DNA of 64,000 nucleotides from Teichococcus oryzae (GTDB lineage Bacteria; Pseudomonadota; Alphaproteobacteria; Acetobacterales; Acetobacteraceae). The notes below the pieces were generated by a model. That model did not search any database and was not told the origin of the DNA. It worked only from the letters and a program-made list of their open reading frames with translations. Each line of letters opens with the position of its first letter. Within the stretch, counting starts at the first letter, position 1. The translations under genes and the position numbers were made by a program. Where the stretch lies: positions 182,258 through 246,257 of the forward strand of contig NZ_VUKA01000005.1 in the NCBI RefSeq assembly GCF_008386565.1, in the 5' to 3' direction. Shown one piece after another: positions 33,945-43,004 of this stretch.

Positions 33945-34640
33945 TTACTCGTCGCCGACGATGGCCCTGACGGCGGCCGCGTCCCGGATCGCGACACGCT
34001 GGCGGCCCCCGGAAACGAGGCCCCTCCGCTCCCATTCCCGCAAGGTCCGGCTGACGGTGTGGAGCGTCGTTCCGGCCATTTCGGCGATGTCCTGCCGGGA
34101 CAGCGGGAAAGCCACCTCGATGCCGCCCTCGACCGGCTGCCCGGCCTGCGCCGTCAGGCGCAGCAGCACCCAGGCGATGCGGCGCTCCACCGGCTCCGTG
34201 GCGAATTCCCGGGACCGCTGGAGCATTTCCTCCGTCCGCCCGCCCACCATCCCGAGGGCGTTGGTGGCGATCCGGGGATGGCGCTCCATCAGCTCGGCGA
34301 TCATCTCCCTGGGCCAGGTGAGGAGGCGGCTGTCCACGATCGCCGTGGCGGTCGCCGGATAGGGAACCCGGCGAAAGGCGGCGACGCAGCCGGGCACGTC
34401 CCCCGGCTGCATGACGCGGATGGTGAGCGGCGCGCCGCTGCCACTCACATGGCCGATCTTCACCCATCCCGCCGTCAGGAGGTGGAGATGGGCCGGCTCC
34501 GCGCCCTGGCGGAACACCGCCTGCCCGGCGCGCGCCAGGCGCGGGGTGGCCAGGGCCGCGACCGCCTCCAGCGTTTCCCGCGGCAGGCCGTCAAAAAGCT
34601 GCGTGCGGCCCAGGAAGCCCGCATCGTCCTGCTGGAGCAT
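33945..34640 (-). CDS. Crp/Fnr-family transcriptional regulator
   Basis: This 231-residue protein has an N-terminal cyclic-nucleotide-binding-type beta barrel (LFDGLPRETLEAVAAL ... LTAGWVKIGHVSGSG), a dimerisation helix (REMIAELMERHPRIATNALGM) and a C-terminal helix-turn-helix (LSRQDIAEMAGTTLHTVSRTLREWERRGLV). No cysteine set for an iron-sulfur cluster is present, so it is not an oxygen-sensing FNR; NO-responsive NnrR/Dnr relatives also lack it. Upstream of hmp and nap on the same strand, it probably governs nitrate/NO genes. Confidence 0.9.
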   Translation of the reverse strand: MLQQDDAGFLGRTQLFDGLPRETLEAVAALATPRLARAGQAVFRQGAEPAHLHLLTAGWVKIGHVSGSGAPLTIRVMQPGDVPGCVAAFRRVPYPATATAIVDSRLLTWPREMIAELMERHPRIATNALGMVGGRTEEMLQRSREFATEPVERRIAWVLLRLTAQAGQPVEGGIEVAFPLSRQDIAEMAGTTLHTVSRTLREWERRGLVSGGRQRVAIRDAAAVRAIVGDE

Positions 34641-34665
34641 GGCGCCTCCGCCTCTGTCGCTGGCG

Positions 34666-35235
34666 TCAGCGCGCGCGCATCGGCTCCAGCGCGGCGGACC
34701 AGCGGGCCAGCTCGCCCAGCATGGTGGCGGCGCTCTTTTCCACCAGCTCGTTGGGCCGGAACGCCTTCGAATCGTCGAGGAATTGCTGGAAGTTCGGGAT
34801 CGCCACCCCTTCGGGGATCGGCATGATCTTCAGCGTGGTCAGCAGCAGCTTCACGGCCTGGGCGGCGCGCAGCCCGCCCGACACGCCGCCATAGCTGACC
34901 AGCCCGGCCGGCTTGTAGGACCATTCGGCGACCAGGTAGTCCAGCGCGTTCACCAGCGAGGGCGGCGGGAAGTAGTTGTATTCCGGCATCACGAAGACAT
35001 AGGCGTCGGCCGCCGCGACGCTCGCGCTCCAGCGGCGGGTGTGCTCGTGCTGGTAGTCCCGGCTGAGGGGATGCTTGGGCTCGTCATGGACCGGCAGGGC
35101 GAAATCGGCGAGGTCCACCAGCACCGGGTCGAACCCGCCATGCTGGCGCGCGAAGCCCTCGAACCAGCGCGCGACCGAAGGGCCGAGGCGGCTGGGGCGG
35201 GTGCTGGCGATGATCACGTGGAGCTTATGGGCCAA
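34666..35235 (-). CDS. NADPH-dependent FMN reductase family protein
   Basis: This 189-residue flavodoxin-like reductase begins KLHVIIASTRPSRLGPSVARWF and shows the flavin-contacting MPEYNYFPPPSLVNALDYL and SYGGVSGGLRAAQAVKLLL. Relatives reduce FMN, quinones or azo dyes. The start is TTG 35235, chosen because GGAGG lies 6 bases upstream; a longer frame to 35382 looks non-coding. It precedes the Crp/Fnr gene by 25 bp. Confidence 0.87.
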   Translation of the reverse strand: MAHKLHVIIASTRPSRLGPSVARWFEGFARQHGGFDPVLVDLADFALPVHDEPKHPLSRDYQHEHTRRWSASVAAADAYVFVMPEYNYFPPPSLVNALDYLVAEWSYKPAGLVSYGGVSGGLRAAQAVKLLLTTLKIMPIPEGVAIPNFQQFLDDSKAFRPNELVEKSAATMLGELARWSAALEPMRAR

Positions 35236-35470
35236 GGCAAACCTCCGTTTCGATGCGGTGAAGGGCGCCGCGGCCCGCCCGCGTGCCTCCACCTCGCGCC
35301 TGCGGAACAGGCCGGGACGGGGACGGCGTGCCGCCCGCCGGCCCGTGCCCAAGGCGTAGCGCCTCGGGCGGCCGGGCGCCACAGCATGCGGAAGCCGCTC
35401 GCCCTGGCCGCGGCATGGGGGGCGGATGGCGCTTCCCCGGCTGGCGCCGCGCGGCGCCCGGGCCGGTGGC

Positions 35471-37108
35471 CTATCGCGCCGCCTGCGGAACCGGAAGCCG
35501 GGCGGCGATCATCCGGTATCCCGCCCCGTCCGGGTGGAGGCCGTCGCTGCCAACAAAGGCCGTGGTGTCGATCACCGCGTCGCCATGCCGCCCGGCCACC
35601 CTGGCGATGCCGGCGCGGATGCCGAGGTGATGCACATTCGGCAGCAGCCACACCACCTGGCCGGCCCGGATGGTTCTGCGCAGCTCCAGCAGGTTCCATT
35701 CGGTGTCGCCCTGCCAGTCATTGGCCCCCAGGCTGATGATGGCCACCTGCCCGCCGATCGCGCCGGGAAAGGCTTGCCGGTATTCCGCGCTGGTGAGGCC
35801 GGGGCGGGCCAGGACGCGGCAGGCCGGAACCATCCGAGACAGGCCGGCGGCGATGCTGTCGCCCAGGATGGTGCAGCCCCGCAAGGGCCCCGGTCCACTG
35901 GCTGGCCCATTGGCTGCTCCGGTGGCAGGATGGGTCCGGCTGCCGGCCAGCATCAGGCCGGACCCGGCGCCGCCCAGTGCGATCAGGGCCACGGCGCCGG
36001 CCATGATCCTGCGGGCCCGCGCGCGCCGTGGCGCGGCTCCGCCCCGCCATCCCGTCCGGCCCTCACGGAGCGCATCGGTCAGCGGTTGCTCGATCCAGGC
36101 GAAGCAGAGAAGGGCCACCGCGCAGCAGGCAAGGGCGCCAGCAACGGCGAAGACCGGCGGCGGCTGTTCCGGCAACAGCGTCCACAGCGCGGCCAGAACC
36201 AGAGGGTGCGAAAGATACAGGGAATAGGACGCATCGCCGAGGCGCCCTCCGAGCCGGGCCAGCAGGCGCGCGAGCCGGCCGCGGGGGAAAGGGCCGCCCG
36301 AGGCTTCCCAGCCGGCGGCGCCGGCCAGGATCAGGCAGGCGGGCACGCCCCAGACCAGGACGCGCCGGCTGTCGGCGTCATAGCCCGCATGGTCTGCCAC
36401 CAGCAGCAGCGCCAGGCCGCATGCCATTGCCGCCGGCGCCGCGAGGCCCCGCGGCAGGCATCCCCGCAGGAAAAGCTGGCCGAGCCAAAGGCCGGCCAGG
36501 AATTCCAGCAGCAGGGGCGAGGTGTAGGTGAACAGCACGGCATCCCCGGGCTGCAGCAGCAGGCCCAGGCCCGGAAGCGCCAGAAACAGGCAGGTGGCGG
36601 CCCAGAGCTGTTCCGCACGCGGCAGCCGCAGAAGCGCCGCGAACCCCAGATAGAAGAACGCCGTGAGATACAGTGTCCAGCCCGGCACGAAGACGGGCCG
36701 GATCATGCCGTGGCTGTCGGCATGCGGAACCAGGAGCAGCGAGGCGATGACATGCGCCGGATCGAAGCCTGGGCCTTGCAGGAGCGCGGCGGCCATCAGC
36801 AGCGTGACGCCCCAGTAGAGGGGAAGGATGCGGATCGCGCGGCTGGCCAGGAATTCGGCGGCGCCGATGCGCCGCCGCGCCGTGGCCACCCACAGGATGA
36901 AGCCGCTGACCACAAAGAACAGGTCAGCGCCGGCCGCGCCTGTTCTGAAGCCGCCCCCGGTGGTTTCCGCGATGTGGAACAACAGCACAAGCAACGCCGC
37001 GATGGCCCGCAGCGAGCGGACGGATCGCAGCACGCCACCCGCCCCGGCCCCCACCCCATCCTGGCGGCAGGCGCGCTGGGGAGGAAGGACAACCTCGGGT
37101 TGCTTCAT
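35471..37108 (-). CDS. Acyltransferase-3 membrane protein fused to an SGNH hydrolase domain (OafA-like)
   Basis: This 545-residue protein has about ten membrane segments in residues 28-365, with the acyltransferase-3 histidine region LLFHIAETTGGGFRTGAAGADLFFVVSGF. A C-terminal periplasmic SGNH domain (about 390-545) has the nucleophile serine in LGDSIAAG, the oxyanion block SLGAND and the DGLHPDG catalytic dyad. Such fusions O-acetylate cell-surface sugars. The divergent sugar-transferase gene supports a role in exopolysaccharide modification. Confidence 0.9.
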   Translation of the reverse strand: MKQPEVVLPPQRACRQDGVGAGAGGVLRSVRSLRAIAALLVLLFHIAETTGGGFRTGAAGADLFFVVSGFILWVATARRRIGAAEFLASRAIRILPLYWGVTLLMAAALLQGPGFDPAHVIASLLLVPHADSHGMIRPVFVPGWTLYLTAFFYLGFAALLRLPRAEQLWAATCLFLALPGLGLLLQPGDAVLFTYTSPLLLEFLAGLWLGQLFLRGCLPRGLAAPAAMACGLALLLVADHAGYDADSRRVLVWGVPACLILAGAAGWEASGGPFPRGRLARLLARLGGRLGDASYSLYLSHPLVLAALWTLLPEQPPPVFAVAGALACCAVALLCFAWIEQPLTDALREGRTGWRGGAAPRRARARRIMAGAVALIALGGAGSGLMLAGSRTHPATGAANGPASGPGPLRGCTILGDSIAAGLSRMVPACRVLARPGLTSAEYRQAFPGAIGGQVAIISLGANDWQGDTEWNLLELRRTIRAGQVVWLLPNVHHLGIRAGIARVAGRHGDAVIDTTAFVGSDGLHPDGAGYRMIAARLPVPQAAR

Positions 37109-37341
37109 CAGGATTGATGCGCCTTTTCATGAGGCCGGGCATTCCTCTGCTTCCGCGCCACCCATCATAAGGGCGTGAAATCAAGCGCATTCCCGACAAA
37201 ATGCCTACCTGAATCTAAACCGTTCTGGGAAAGGATCAACTCCAAATTGGATGAAAATCTCATAATTGAGATAGTCGGGGGTGTTGGGCACCGGCTGGCG
37301 GAAGCCGGGTCCCGGCGCCGGGCGAGGCGAAAGGTGGGCAG
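37109..37341. promoter_or_regulatory. AT-rich divergent promoter region of the polysaccharide genes
   Basis: These 233 bp separate the acyltransferase and sugar-transferase genes. Between about 37190 and 37275 the base composition drops sharply toward A+T, as expected of promoters in this genome. An inverted repeat ATCTCA-4-TGAGAT occupies 37257-37272 and may be an operator. AAAGG before 37342 is the ribosome site for the sugar transferase. Confidence 0.4.
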
Positions 37342-38442
37342 ATGGATCACGTGCCGGAGGAGGCCGTCAGGCCGGCTGAGCAGAAGGCCCCGGCGCGCGG
37401 GATCTGGCCGTGCCAGGCGGCGGTGAACGCCGCGGGCATCCCGCCCGAGGCTTTCGCGCCGGGCGGCTTCGAAAGCCTGTTCTCGGACCATCACCTGCAT
37501 TCCCGCCGGCGGCGCGTGGCGGTGGTCGGCGCCACCGGAGGTGCCCGCCGGCTGCTGCAAAAGCTCCGCTTCTGCCAGCCCGCCCCGGCGGTGCTGGCCG
37601 GCGTGTATGACGATCATCCGGCGGAGCCTGACTGCCAGTTCCGCGGCGTCGGGCCGGTGAAGCCGGTGGAGGCGCTGCTCGCCCAGGCCCGCCGGTGCCC
37701 GGTGGATCTCGTCGTGCTGGCCTTTCCGCCTTCCCGGCCGGACCAGATCAGCGCGGCTCTCGCCCGGCTGGACGCCCTGCCCGCCGAGATCGCCGTGATC
37801 GACGAGGGGAACGGGCATCCCGCCCCTCCGGGCCGCCGCGTCGTCCTGGCCGGCGAGCGCCTGCGGGTTCTTGTTGAGCCGCCGATCCCCCGCGCCGGCG
37901 CCTTACTGAAGCGCGGCATGGACATCGTCCTTTCCTTGTCGGCGCTGGCCTTCTGCGCGCCGCTGCTGCTGCTGATCGCCTTGCTGGTGTTTCTTGAAAG
38001 CCCGGGCGGCGTGCTGTTCCGCCAGCCGCGCGCCGGCTTCAACAACCAGCCCTTCACCATGCTGAAGTTCCGCACCACGATCGCGGAGGCGCCCGGTCAG
38101 CAAGCCGGAAATCCGCGGCCGATGCGGCTCGGGCGCTTTCTGCGGCGCTGCGGCCTCGACGAGCTGCCGCAGCTGTTGAACGTCCTGGGCGGCAGCATGT
38201 CGGTGGTGGGGCCGCGCCCGCGGGCGGCGGCGCCGCATTGTTCGCCACGGCACCGGATGAAGCCCGGCCTGACGGGCTGGGCGCAGGTCAACGAAGCCCG
38301 GGACGGCATCCACGGCCCGGAGGAGGCAGCACGGGCCGCCGCGCTGGATCTGGACTATGCGCGGCGCTGGTCGATCTGGCTCGACATCCGGATCGTGCTG
38401 CGGACCATCGGAATGGTTCTGTCCGGCCGGTGCGCGCCTTGA
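37342..38442 (+). CDS. Polyprenyl-phosphate sugar phosphotransferase, exopolysaccharide initiating type, short N-terminus
   Basis: This 366-residue protein has a Rossmann-like CoA-binding-3 domain ([20 protein letters not shown], about residues 55-165) and a C-terminal bacterial sugar-transferase domain: the hairpin helix [46 protein letters not shown] and [10 protein letters not shown]. WcaJ/ExoY-type enzymes start polysaccharide repeat units on undecaprenyl phosphate. The four N-terminal membrane helices of WcaJ-like proteins are missing, while the middle domain is kept. Confidence 0.88.
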   Translation: MDHVPEEAVRPAEQKAPARGIWPCQAAVNAAGIPPEAFAPGGFESLFSDHHLHSRRRRVAVVGATGGARRLLQKLRFCQPAPAVLAGVYDDHPAEPDCQFRGVGPVKPVEALLAQARRCPVDLVVLAFPPSRPDQISAALARLDALPAEIAVIDEGNGHPAPPGRRVVLAGERLRVLVEPPIPRAGALLKRGMDIVLSLSALAFCAPLLLLIALLVFLESPGGVLFRQPRAGFNNQPFTMLKFRTTIAEAPGQQAGNPRPMRLGRFLRRCGLDELPQLLNVLGGSMSVVGPRPRAAAPHCSPRHRMKPGLTGWAQVNEARDGIHGPEEAARAAALDLDYARRWSIWLDIRIVLRTIGMVLSGRCAP

Positions 38443-38448
38443 ACCTCG

Positions 38449-38478
38449 CCGGGCGCCGCTGAATTCCACGGCGCCCGG
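38449..38478. terminator. Hairpin between convergent genes
   Basis: CCGGGCGCCG (38449-38458) and CGGCGCCCGG (38469-38478) form a perfect 10-bp stem with a 10-base loop. It lies just after the sugar-transferase stop and before the convergent isochorismatase stop; a bidirectional terminator is likely, though no T-run is present. Confidence 0.55.
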
Positions 38479-38505
38479 GGCCGGCAGCCGGGCCGCCGCT
38501 TCGCC

Positions 38506-39183
38506 TCAGCGGCCGAAGCGCTCGGTCAGCTGGCCGACCACGTAGTCCAGCGTCTCGACATCGGCGAACTTCATGTCCAGGTCGAAAAGATTGGCCTTGT
38601 GGGCGGCGGGGCTGCGGTCGCCGCAGGCTTCCTCGACCAGGATGGTGCGGAAATTGTGCTGGAACGCGTCGGTCGCGCCGGCCCGCACGCAGCCCGAGGT
38701 GCTGATCCCGCAGATGATGAGGGTGTCCACCTCGTCATAGCGCAGGAACGCTTCCAGCGGCGTCGCGAAGAAGCAGCTTGGCTTGTTCTTCAGGACGATG
38801 CGGTCTTCCTCGCGCGGGGCATAGGCGGCCGGCCATTCATCGGCGCGGGGATCGCGGCTGTACTGGAAGTCCCCGGCGGTGCCGAGCTTCAGGTTCCAGA
38901 TGCCGCGATAGGTCGGGTGGGTGCGGTCATCCCGGCGGCTGTAATAGATCGGCAGGCCGAGGCGGCGGAAGGTTTCCGTCAGCGCCGTGAGGGCGGCGAC
39001 CATCTCCGGCATCTCGCGGCCGCATTGCGAGTATTGCGGCTCCACGAACATGTGGGTGGTGTCGATGTTCAGCAGCGCGGGCTTGCGGCCGATGCCGATC
39101 CGCCGGCCGAAGCCCGCCTTGCGGTAGGTGTCCAGTTCCTCATCCGGCACGAAGCCGCGCCATTTCTCGATCTTGTCGCTCAC
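38506..39183 (-). CDS. Isochorismatase-family cysteine hydrolase (first of two)
   Basis: This 225-residue enzyme has the family's catalytic triad: Asp41 (LNIDTTHMF), Lys134 (LKNKPSCFF) and Cys165 (GISTSGCVRAGATDAF). The CVRAGATDAFQ stretch resembles N-carbamoylsarcosine amidase and related amidohydrolases, so an amide or carbamoyl compound is a likely substrate. It is the last gene of a minus-strand set with a second isochorismatase, AtuA, DUF4387 and Bug receptor genes. Confidence 0.9.
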   Translation of the reverse strand: MSDKIEKWRGFVPDEELDTYRKAGFGRRIGIGRKPALLNIDTTHMFVEPQYSQCGREMPEMVAALTALTETFRRLGLPIYYSRRDDRTHPTYRGIWNLKLGTAGDFQYSRDPRADEWPAAYAPREEDRIVLKNKPSCFFATPLEAFLRYDEVDTLIICGISTSGCVRAGATDAFQHNFRTILVEEACGDRSPAAHKANLFDLDMKFADVETLDYVVGQLTERFGR

Positions 39184-39211
39184 TGCTTTGCTCCTGGGCG
39201 TGGGTCTGTTG

Positions 39212-39895
39212 TCAGGCGGGGCCGGCGATCTCGGCCAGAACCTCGTCGCAGCTGCGGACGCGGCCGAACAGCCGGGCGAAGTTCTTCATGGTGGAGGCGT
39301 GGAGGTCGGCATGGGTGGTGGCGCAGGCATCCTCGACCAGCGTGACCGCGTAGCCGCGATCCGCCGCTTCCCGCGCCGTGGTTTCCACGCACATGTTCGT
39401 CGAGATGCCGCACACCGCGAGCTGGTCGCGGCCCATCGCGCGCAGGATGGAATCGATGCCCGACGACGCGAAGGCGCCGATGGTGGTCTTGTTGATGACG
39501 ATGTCACCGGCCTCGGGGCGCAGCTCCTCCAGGATGGCGTTGTCGGGGCTGCCGGCATAGTTGCCGAGATCGGTGAACATCTTCCTCATATGCGCGGGCG
39601 CGTCGGAGGCATCCGGCAGCAGGGGGCCGATCTTGATGTACATGACCTTGCCGCCCGCCGCGCGGAACGCCGCCGCCAGCCGCTGCTGGTTGGGCACCAC
39701 CAGGCTTTCGATGCGGCCGAAGCGGTATTCCAGGTCGGCATGCCCGCCCGGCACGTCCAGGTGCTTCCGCGCCAGCGCCCCCCGGCGCGAGCCGGTCGCG
39801 TATTGCATGTCGACCAGGACAAGGATCGCCCGCTTCGGGTCGAATGCCACGTCCCGCGTATAGGCGCCGATATAGTCGGCAGTGGTGGTGGTCAT
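39212..39895 (-). CDS. Isochorismatase-family cysteine hydrolase (second of two)
   Basis: This 227-residue enzyme has Asp29 (VLVDMQY), Lys136 (INKTTIGAF) and nucleophile Cys169 (GISTNMCVETTAREAADRGY). The CVETTAR sequence is the common hydrolase form and differs from its neighbour, so the two probably work on successive or different substrates. The ATG at 39895 overlaps the stop of the AtuA-family gene by 4 bp; the frame extends upstream only as a shadow. Confidence 0.9.
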   Translation of the reverse strand: MTTTTADYIGAYTRDVAFDPKRAILVLVDMQYATGSRRGALARKHLDVPGGHADLEYRFGRIESLVVPNQQRLAAAFRAAGGKVMYIKIGPLLPDASDAPAHMRKMFTDLGNYAGSPDNAILEELRPEAGDIVINKTTIGAFASSGIDSILRAMGRDQLAVCGISTNMCVETTAREAADRGYAVTLVEDACATTHADLHASTMKNFARLFGRVRSCDEVLAEIAGPA

Positions 39896-41298
39896 CCGCG
39901 GATGGTCTCCAGTTCGACGGGGAACGCGCCGGCCAGGTCGTCGCACTCGGCCACGTGGTAGATGGAATAACGGTAGGCCGGGCCGGTCGAGACTTCCGGC
40001 GGCGTGAAGGGAAAGGCGATGTTGCCGCCCGTGGACAGCCGGCCCGGAAAGCCATGGTGAAGCAGGTACTGCTTGGCGACGGTCACCACCGCCTTCGCCA
40101 GATCCTCCGACGATGCGACGCATTCGGCCAGGAAGAACACCTCGCCCGGCGTCGGAAGCCCGTTGCGCGCGCCGTCGAACAGCGCCGTGGCGCCGGTGCC
40201 ATAAACGCGGAAGGTCAGCTCGCAGGTCTCGCCCTGCGCGACCGGCACGATTTCCGCGACCTGCCGCCGGACCCCTTCGATGATGGCGTCCCGCGCCTCG
40301 ATCACCTTGGGATCGATCGAGCCCGCCAGCAGGATCGCGCGGTGGCCGCAGAACGCGGCGCCCTCGATCTTGATGCTGTGCTGGCTGGCCGGATGCCAGG
40401 TGGCGCCGCCGACGCGGACACGGCGCCCGTCGAGCGGCTCGAAGCGCGCATCCCCGACATGCAGCATGCCTTCCGGCTCATACACGGTCAGCGGGTCGGA
40501 CTGTTCGTAGAGGCTGTGCGCCGAAACCGAGGTGGGTGTCGCGGCGCGGGCCGGGTTCATGCTTTCCAGGTCGAAATGGTCGCCATGCAGCGTGGCCAGC
40601 ATGGCATCCCGGCCGCCCGGATCGCAGCAGATCGAGGTGCATTCGATGATCTTGGCCATGTGGACGGCCGGCCCCGCAGGGTAGCCCAGCATCAGCGGAA
40701 TGGCGGCGAACACCGCCGTGTCGCAGGCGCGGCCGGCGATGACGATGTCGGGTTCGAGCTGCAGGGCGCGGATGAACGCCTCGGTCCCGGCCTGGCCCAC
40801 GATGTTGGTGGCTTGGTCGATGGTCTGGCTGTCCAGCGCGGGGATGTTGCCGATCGGGCGGGTGCGGCCATCGCCCGCCATCCGCTTCAGCCAGTCGCGG
40901 TTGATGTCGGAGCGGATGGTGGCGACGCGCAGCGTCCGCCCTTCCTCCCGCGCGATGCGGCGGACGACGTCGAGCGTCTTGCCGAGATGCGCCGCCGCCC
41001 CCGCCGTTCCGGCGGTGCCCAGCACCAGGGGAACGCCGATGCTGTGCGCGCCGCTGATGACCAGCCGCAGGTCGCGGTGGGTGATGGCGGCCGCGGTGCC
41101 GAGATTGCCCGAGCCGAGGTAATAGGGCCCGACATCGATGGAGCCCATGTCGCAGCCGACGAAATGCGGCGCGCGGGCAAGGCCGGCCTTCAGGGCGGGC
41201 TCGGGGATGCCGTAGCCGAGCTGGCCGGACGCGGCGAGGGCGCGAAGCGGCTTTCCGGGCCCGAGCTTCTGTTCGAACAGCCTGGCGACGACGCTCAT
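39892..41298 (-). CDS. AtuA/DUF1446-family protein
   Basis: This 468-residue cytoplasmic protein belongs to the acyclic terpene utilisation AtuA family (DUF1446). Visible pieces include LAASGQLGYGIPEPALKAGL, FVGCDMGSIDVGPYYLGSGN, IAGRACDTAVFAAIPLMLGYPAGPAVHMAKIIEC and YRYSIYHVAECDD. The activity of the family is not established as far as I know. It overlaps the DUF4387 gene by 4 bp, a pairing often seen and suggestive of a two-subunit enzyme. Adjacent amidohydrolases suggest a nitrogen-bearing acid rather than a terpene. Confidence 0.87.
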   Translation of the reverse strand: MSVVARLFEQKLGPGKPLRALAASGQLGYGIPEPALKAGLARAPHFVGCDMGSIDVGPYYLGSGNLGTAAAITHRDLRLVISGAHSIGVPLVLGTAGTAGAAAHLGKTLDVVRRIAREEGRTLRVATIRSDINRDWLKRMAGDGRTRPIGNIPALDSQTIDQATNIVGQAGTEAFIRALQLEPDIVIAGRACDTAVFAAIPLMLGYPAGPAVHMAKIIECTSICCDPGGRDAMLATLHGDHFDLESMNPARAATPTSVSAHSLYEQSDPLTVYEPEGMLHVGDARFEPLDGRRVRVGGATWHPASQHSIKIEGAAFCGHRAILLAGSIDPKVIEARDAIIEGVRRQVAEIVPVAQGETCELTFRVYGTGATALFDGARNGLPTPGEVFFLAECVASSEDLAKAVVTVAKQYLLHHGFPGRLSTGGNIAFPFTPPEVSTGPAYRYSIYHVAECDDLAGAFPVELETIRG

Positions 41299-41609
41299 AG
41301 GTCCAGATCCAGCAAGGGGCGGTGCTGCTGCGCGCCATAAACGTCGCGGTCGCCCGGCGTGCCCGCGATGATCGGGCGGTCCAGGACGATCTTGATCGCA
41401 TGGGCGGCGGGATAGGGGATCACGTTCACGGAGGACGGGCTGACGCCGTACCGCTCGGCGATGCGTTCGCGGGTGAGGCTGGGCGAGGTGCGGGCCGTCT
41501 CGTAGCCGGCGGGGTCGTGGAACATGAGGTCAACGGTCAGATGGGTCGGGCCCGCATTCTTGCTGCGGATCACCTTCGCCAGATCAACCAGACGCGTGGC
41601 GCTTGCCAA
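41295..41609 (-). CDS. DUF4387 family protein
   Basis: This 104-residue protein begins RLVDLAKVIRSKNAGPTHLTVDLMFHD, the typical DUF4387 opening, followed by RIAERYGVSPSSVNVIPYPAAHAIKIVLDRPIIAG. Function is unknown; it is regularly encoded next to, or fused to, AtuA/DUF1446 proteins and is probably their small subunit. The start is TTG 41609 with AGGAG 8 bases upstream. It overlaps the AtuA gene by 4 bp. Confidence 0.85.
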   Translation of the reverse strand: MASATRLVDLAKVIRSKNAGPTHLTVDLMFHDPAGYETARTSPSLTRERIAERYGVSPSSVNVIPYPAAHAIKIVLDRPIIAGTPGDRDVYGAQQHRPLLDLDL

Positions 41610-41690
41610 CGGGTATTCTCCTGGATCGGGGGAAGCGAGGCGGACGGCCCGGCGGGGGCCGCCCGCTCCTGCTCAGTGCGAGGTCATGCC

Positions 41691-42677
41691 TCAGTGGGAC
41701 GTCACGCCCGTGCGCTGCACGGCGGATTTCCAGAAATCGAAGGCGTCCGCGATGTAGTCCTTGAACGGCGCCGGCGGCATCACCTTGGTGTCCAGCCCGG
41801 CCTCGCTGTAGCGCGCCTTGATGGCGGGATCGACCAGGAACTCCGCCATGGCCCTGGCGATGCGGTCCACGACCGGCTGCGGCATGCCGGCCGGGCCGGA
41901 GATGCCGAACCAGTTCTCCGTGACCATCTCCTGGTAGCCGAGCTCCTTGAAGGTCGGGATGTCGGGAAAGGTGCCGAGGCGCTCGGGGCTGCTGATGGCC
42001 AGGGCGCGGATGGTGCCGTTGCGGATATGGGGCGCCACGGCGGGGAGGCTGTCGAACATCGACGGAACCTCGTTGGCGATCAGCGCCTGCAGCGCGGGGC
42101 CCGCCCCGCGATAGGGGATGTGGACGATGTCCACCCCGGCGTTCTTCACCAGCAGCTCCGCCACGATGTGGTTGGAGGAGCCGCTGCCGGAGGTGGCGTA
42201 GTTCAGCTTCCCCGGCTGGCGGCGCGCCGCTTCGAGGTAGTCCGTCAGGCTGGCGGCCGCGAAGGAGGGATGCACCACCAGCGTCGAATAGAAGACGCCG
42301 ATCATGCCGACATGGGTGAAGTCCTTGACCGGATCGTATTCGGTTTGCGCCGGGTTCACCGCGGGCACGACGCCATGGGTGCCGACGCCGGAAACCGTGA
42401 GGGTGTAGCCATCGGCCGGGCTGCGGGCCGCGCCTGCCGTGCCGAGGCCGCCCGAGGCGCCGCCGCGATTGTCCACCACCACCGCGACGCCCAGCGCGTT
42501 CTGGAGATATTGCGCCGTCAGCCGCCCCACGATGTCGGTGGAGCCGCCGGGCGGAAAGGCCACCACCAGGCGGATGGGTCGGGACGGCCAGGCATCGGTG
42601 GCCTGGGCCCGGGCGAGGCCCGGGCAGGCCAGGGCGCCCAGTGCTGATGCCATCGCGGCACGGCGGGTAACGCGCAT
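41691..42677 (-). CDS. Bug/TctC-family tripartite tricarboxylate transporter receptor
   Basis: This 328-residue periplasmic binding protein has a twin-arginine-like leader (MRVTRRAAMASALG) and Bug motifs: WPSRPIRLVVAFPPGGSTDIVGRL and VVVDNRGGASGGLGTAGAARSPADGYTL. It heads the minus-strand gene set, suggesting that a carboxylate feeds the AtuA/DUF4387/hydrolase pathway. No TctA or TctB gene is present. GGAGGACC lies before ATG 42677. Confidence 0.92.
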   Translation of the reverse strand: MRVTRRAAMASALGALACPGLARAQATDAWPSRPIRLVVAFPPGGSTDIVGRLTAQYLQNALGVAVVVDNRGGASGGLGTAGAARSPADGYTLTVSGVGTHGVVPAVNPAQTEYDPVKDFTHVGMIGVFYSTLVVHPSFAAASLTDYLEAARRQPGKLNYATSGSGSSNHIVAELLVKNAGVDIVHIPYRGAGPALQALIANEVPSMFDSLPAVAPHIRNGTIRALAISSPERLGTFPDIPTFKELGYQEMVTENWFGISGPAGMPQPVVDRIARAMAEFLVDPAIKARYSEAGLDTKVMPPAPFKDYIADAFDFWKSAVQRTGVTSH

Positions 42678-42779
42678 TCTTGGGTCCTCCACTGGTTCAG
42701 CCCCTCGGGGGTGGCTGAACCGGCTCCCGATCGATCATCCGAGCGGAGCCGAATTCCGGCACGGCAAACCAATTGTCTG

Positions 42780-42793
42780 CCTGTATATACAGG
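42780..42793. promoter_or_regulatory. HutC-type GntR operator in a divergent promoter region
   Basis: CCTGTATATACAGG is a perfect 14-bp palindrome. Its core GTATATAC matches the well-known HutC-subfamily operator pattern (GT-N-TA-N-AC). It lies about 100 bp before the Bug receptor start and about 210 bp before the divergent HutC-type regulator gene, so it can repress both directions. Confidence 0.72.
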
Positions 42794-43004
42794 ATGACAT
42801 TTGCTGTTTCAGCTTGTCAACGGCGAACCTTTGGAGTTGAAGCCCGGCCGGCCGGGCCTTCCGGAGGAGGAAGCCAGGACCGCGCGGGAATGGTCAGGGC
42901 ATCCACGGAATGGCCGGCCGGCCCGCCCGGGCATGAACCCTCCGCCGCGATCAAGTTTTTCCGTCAACGCCGTCATCGGTGACGGCCGAAAGGTCAGGTA
43001 GTTT

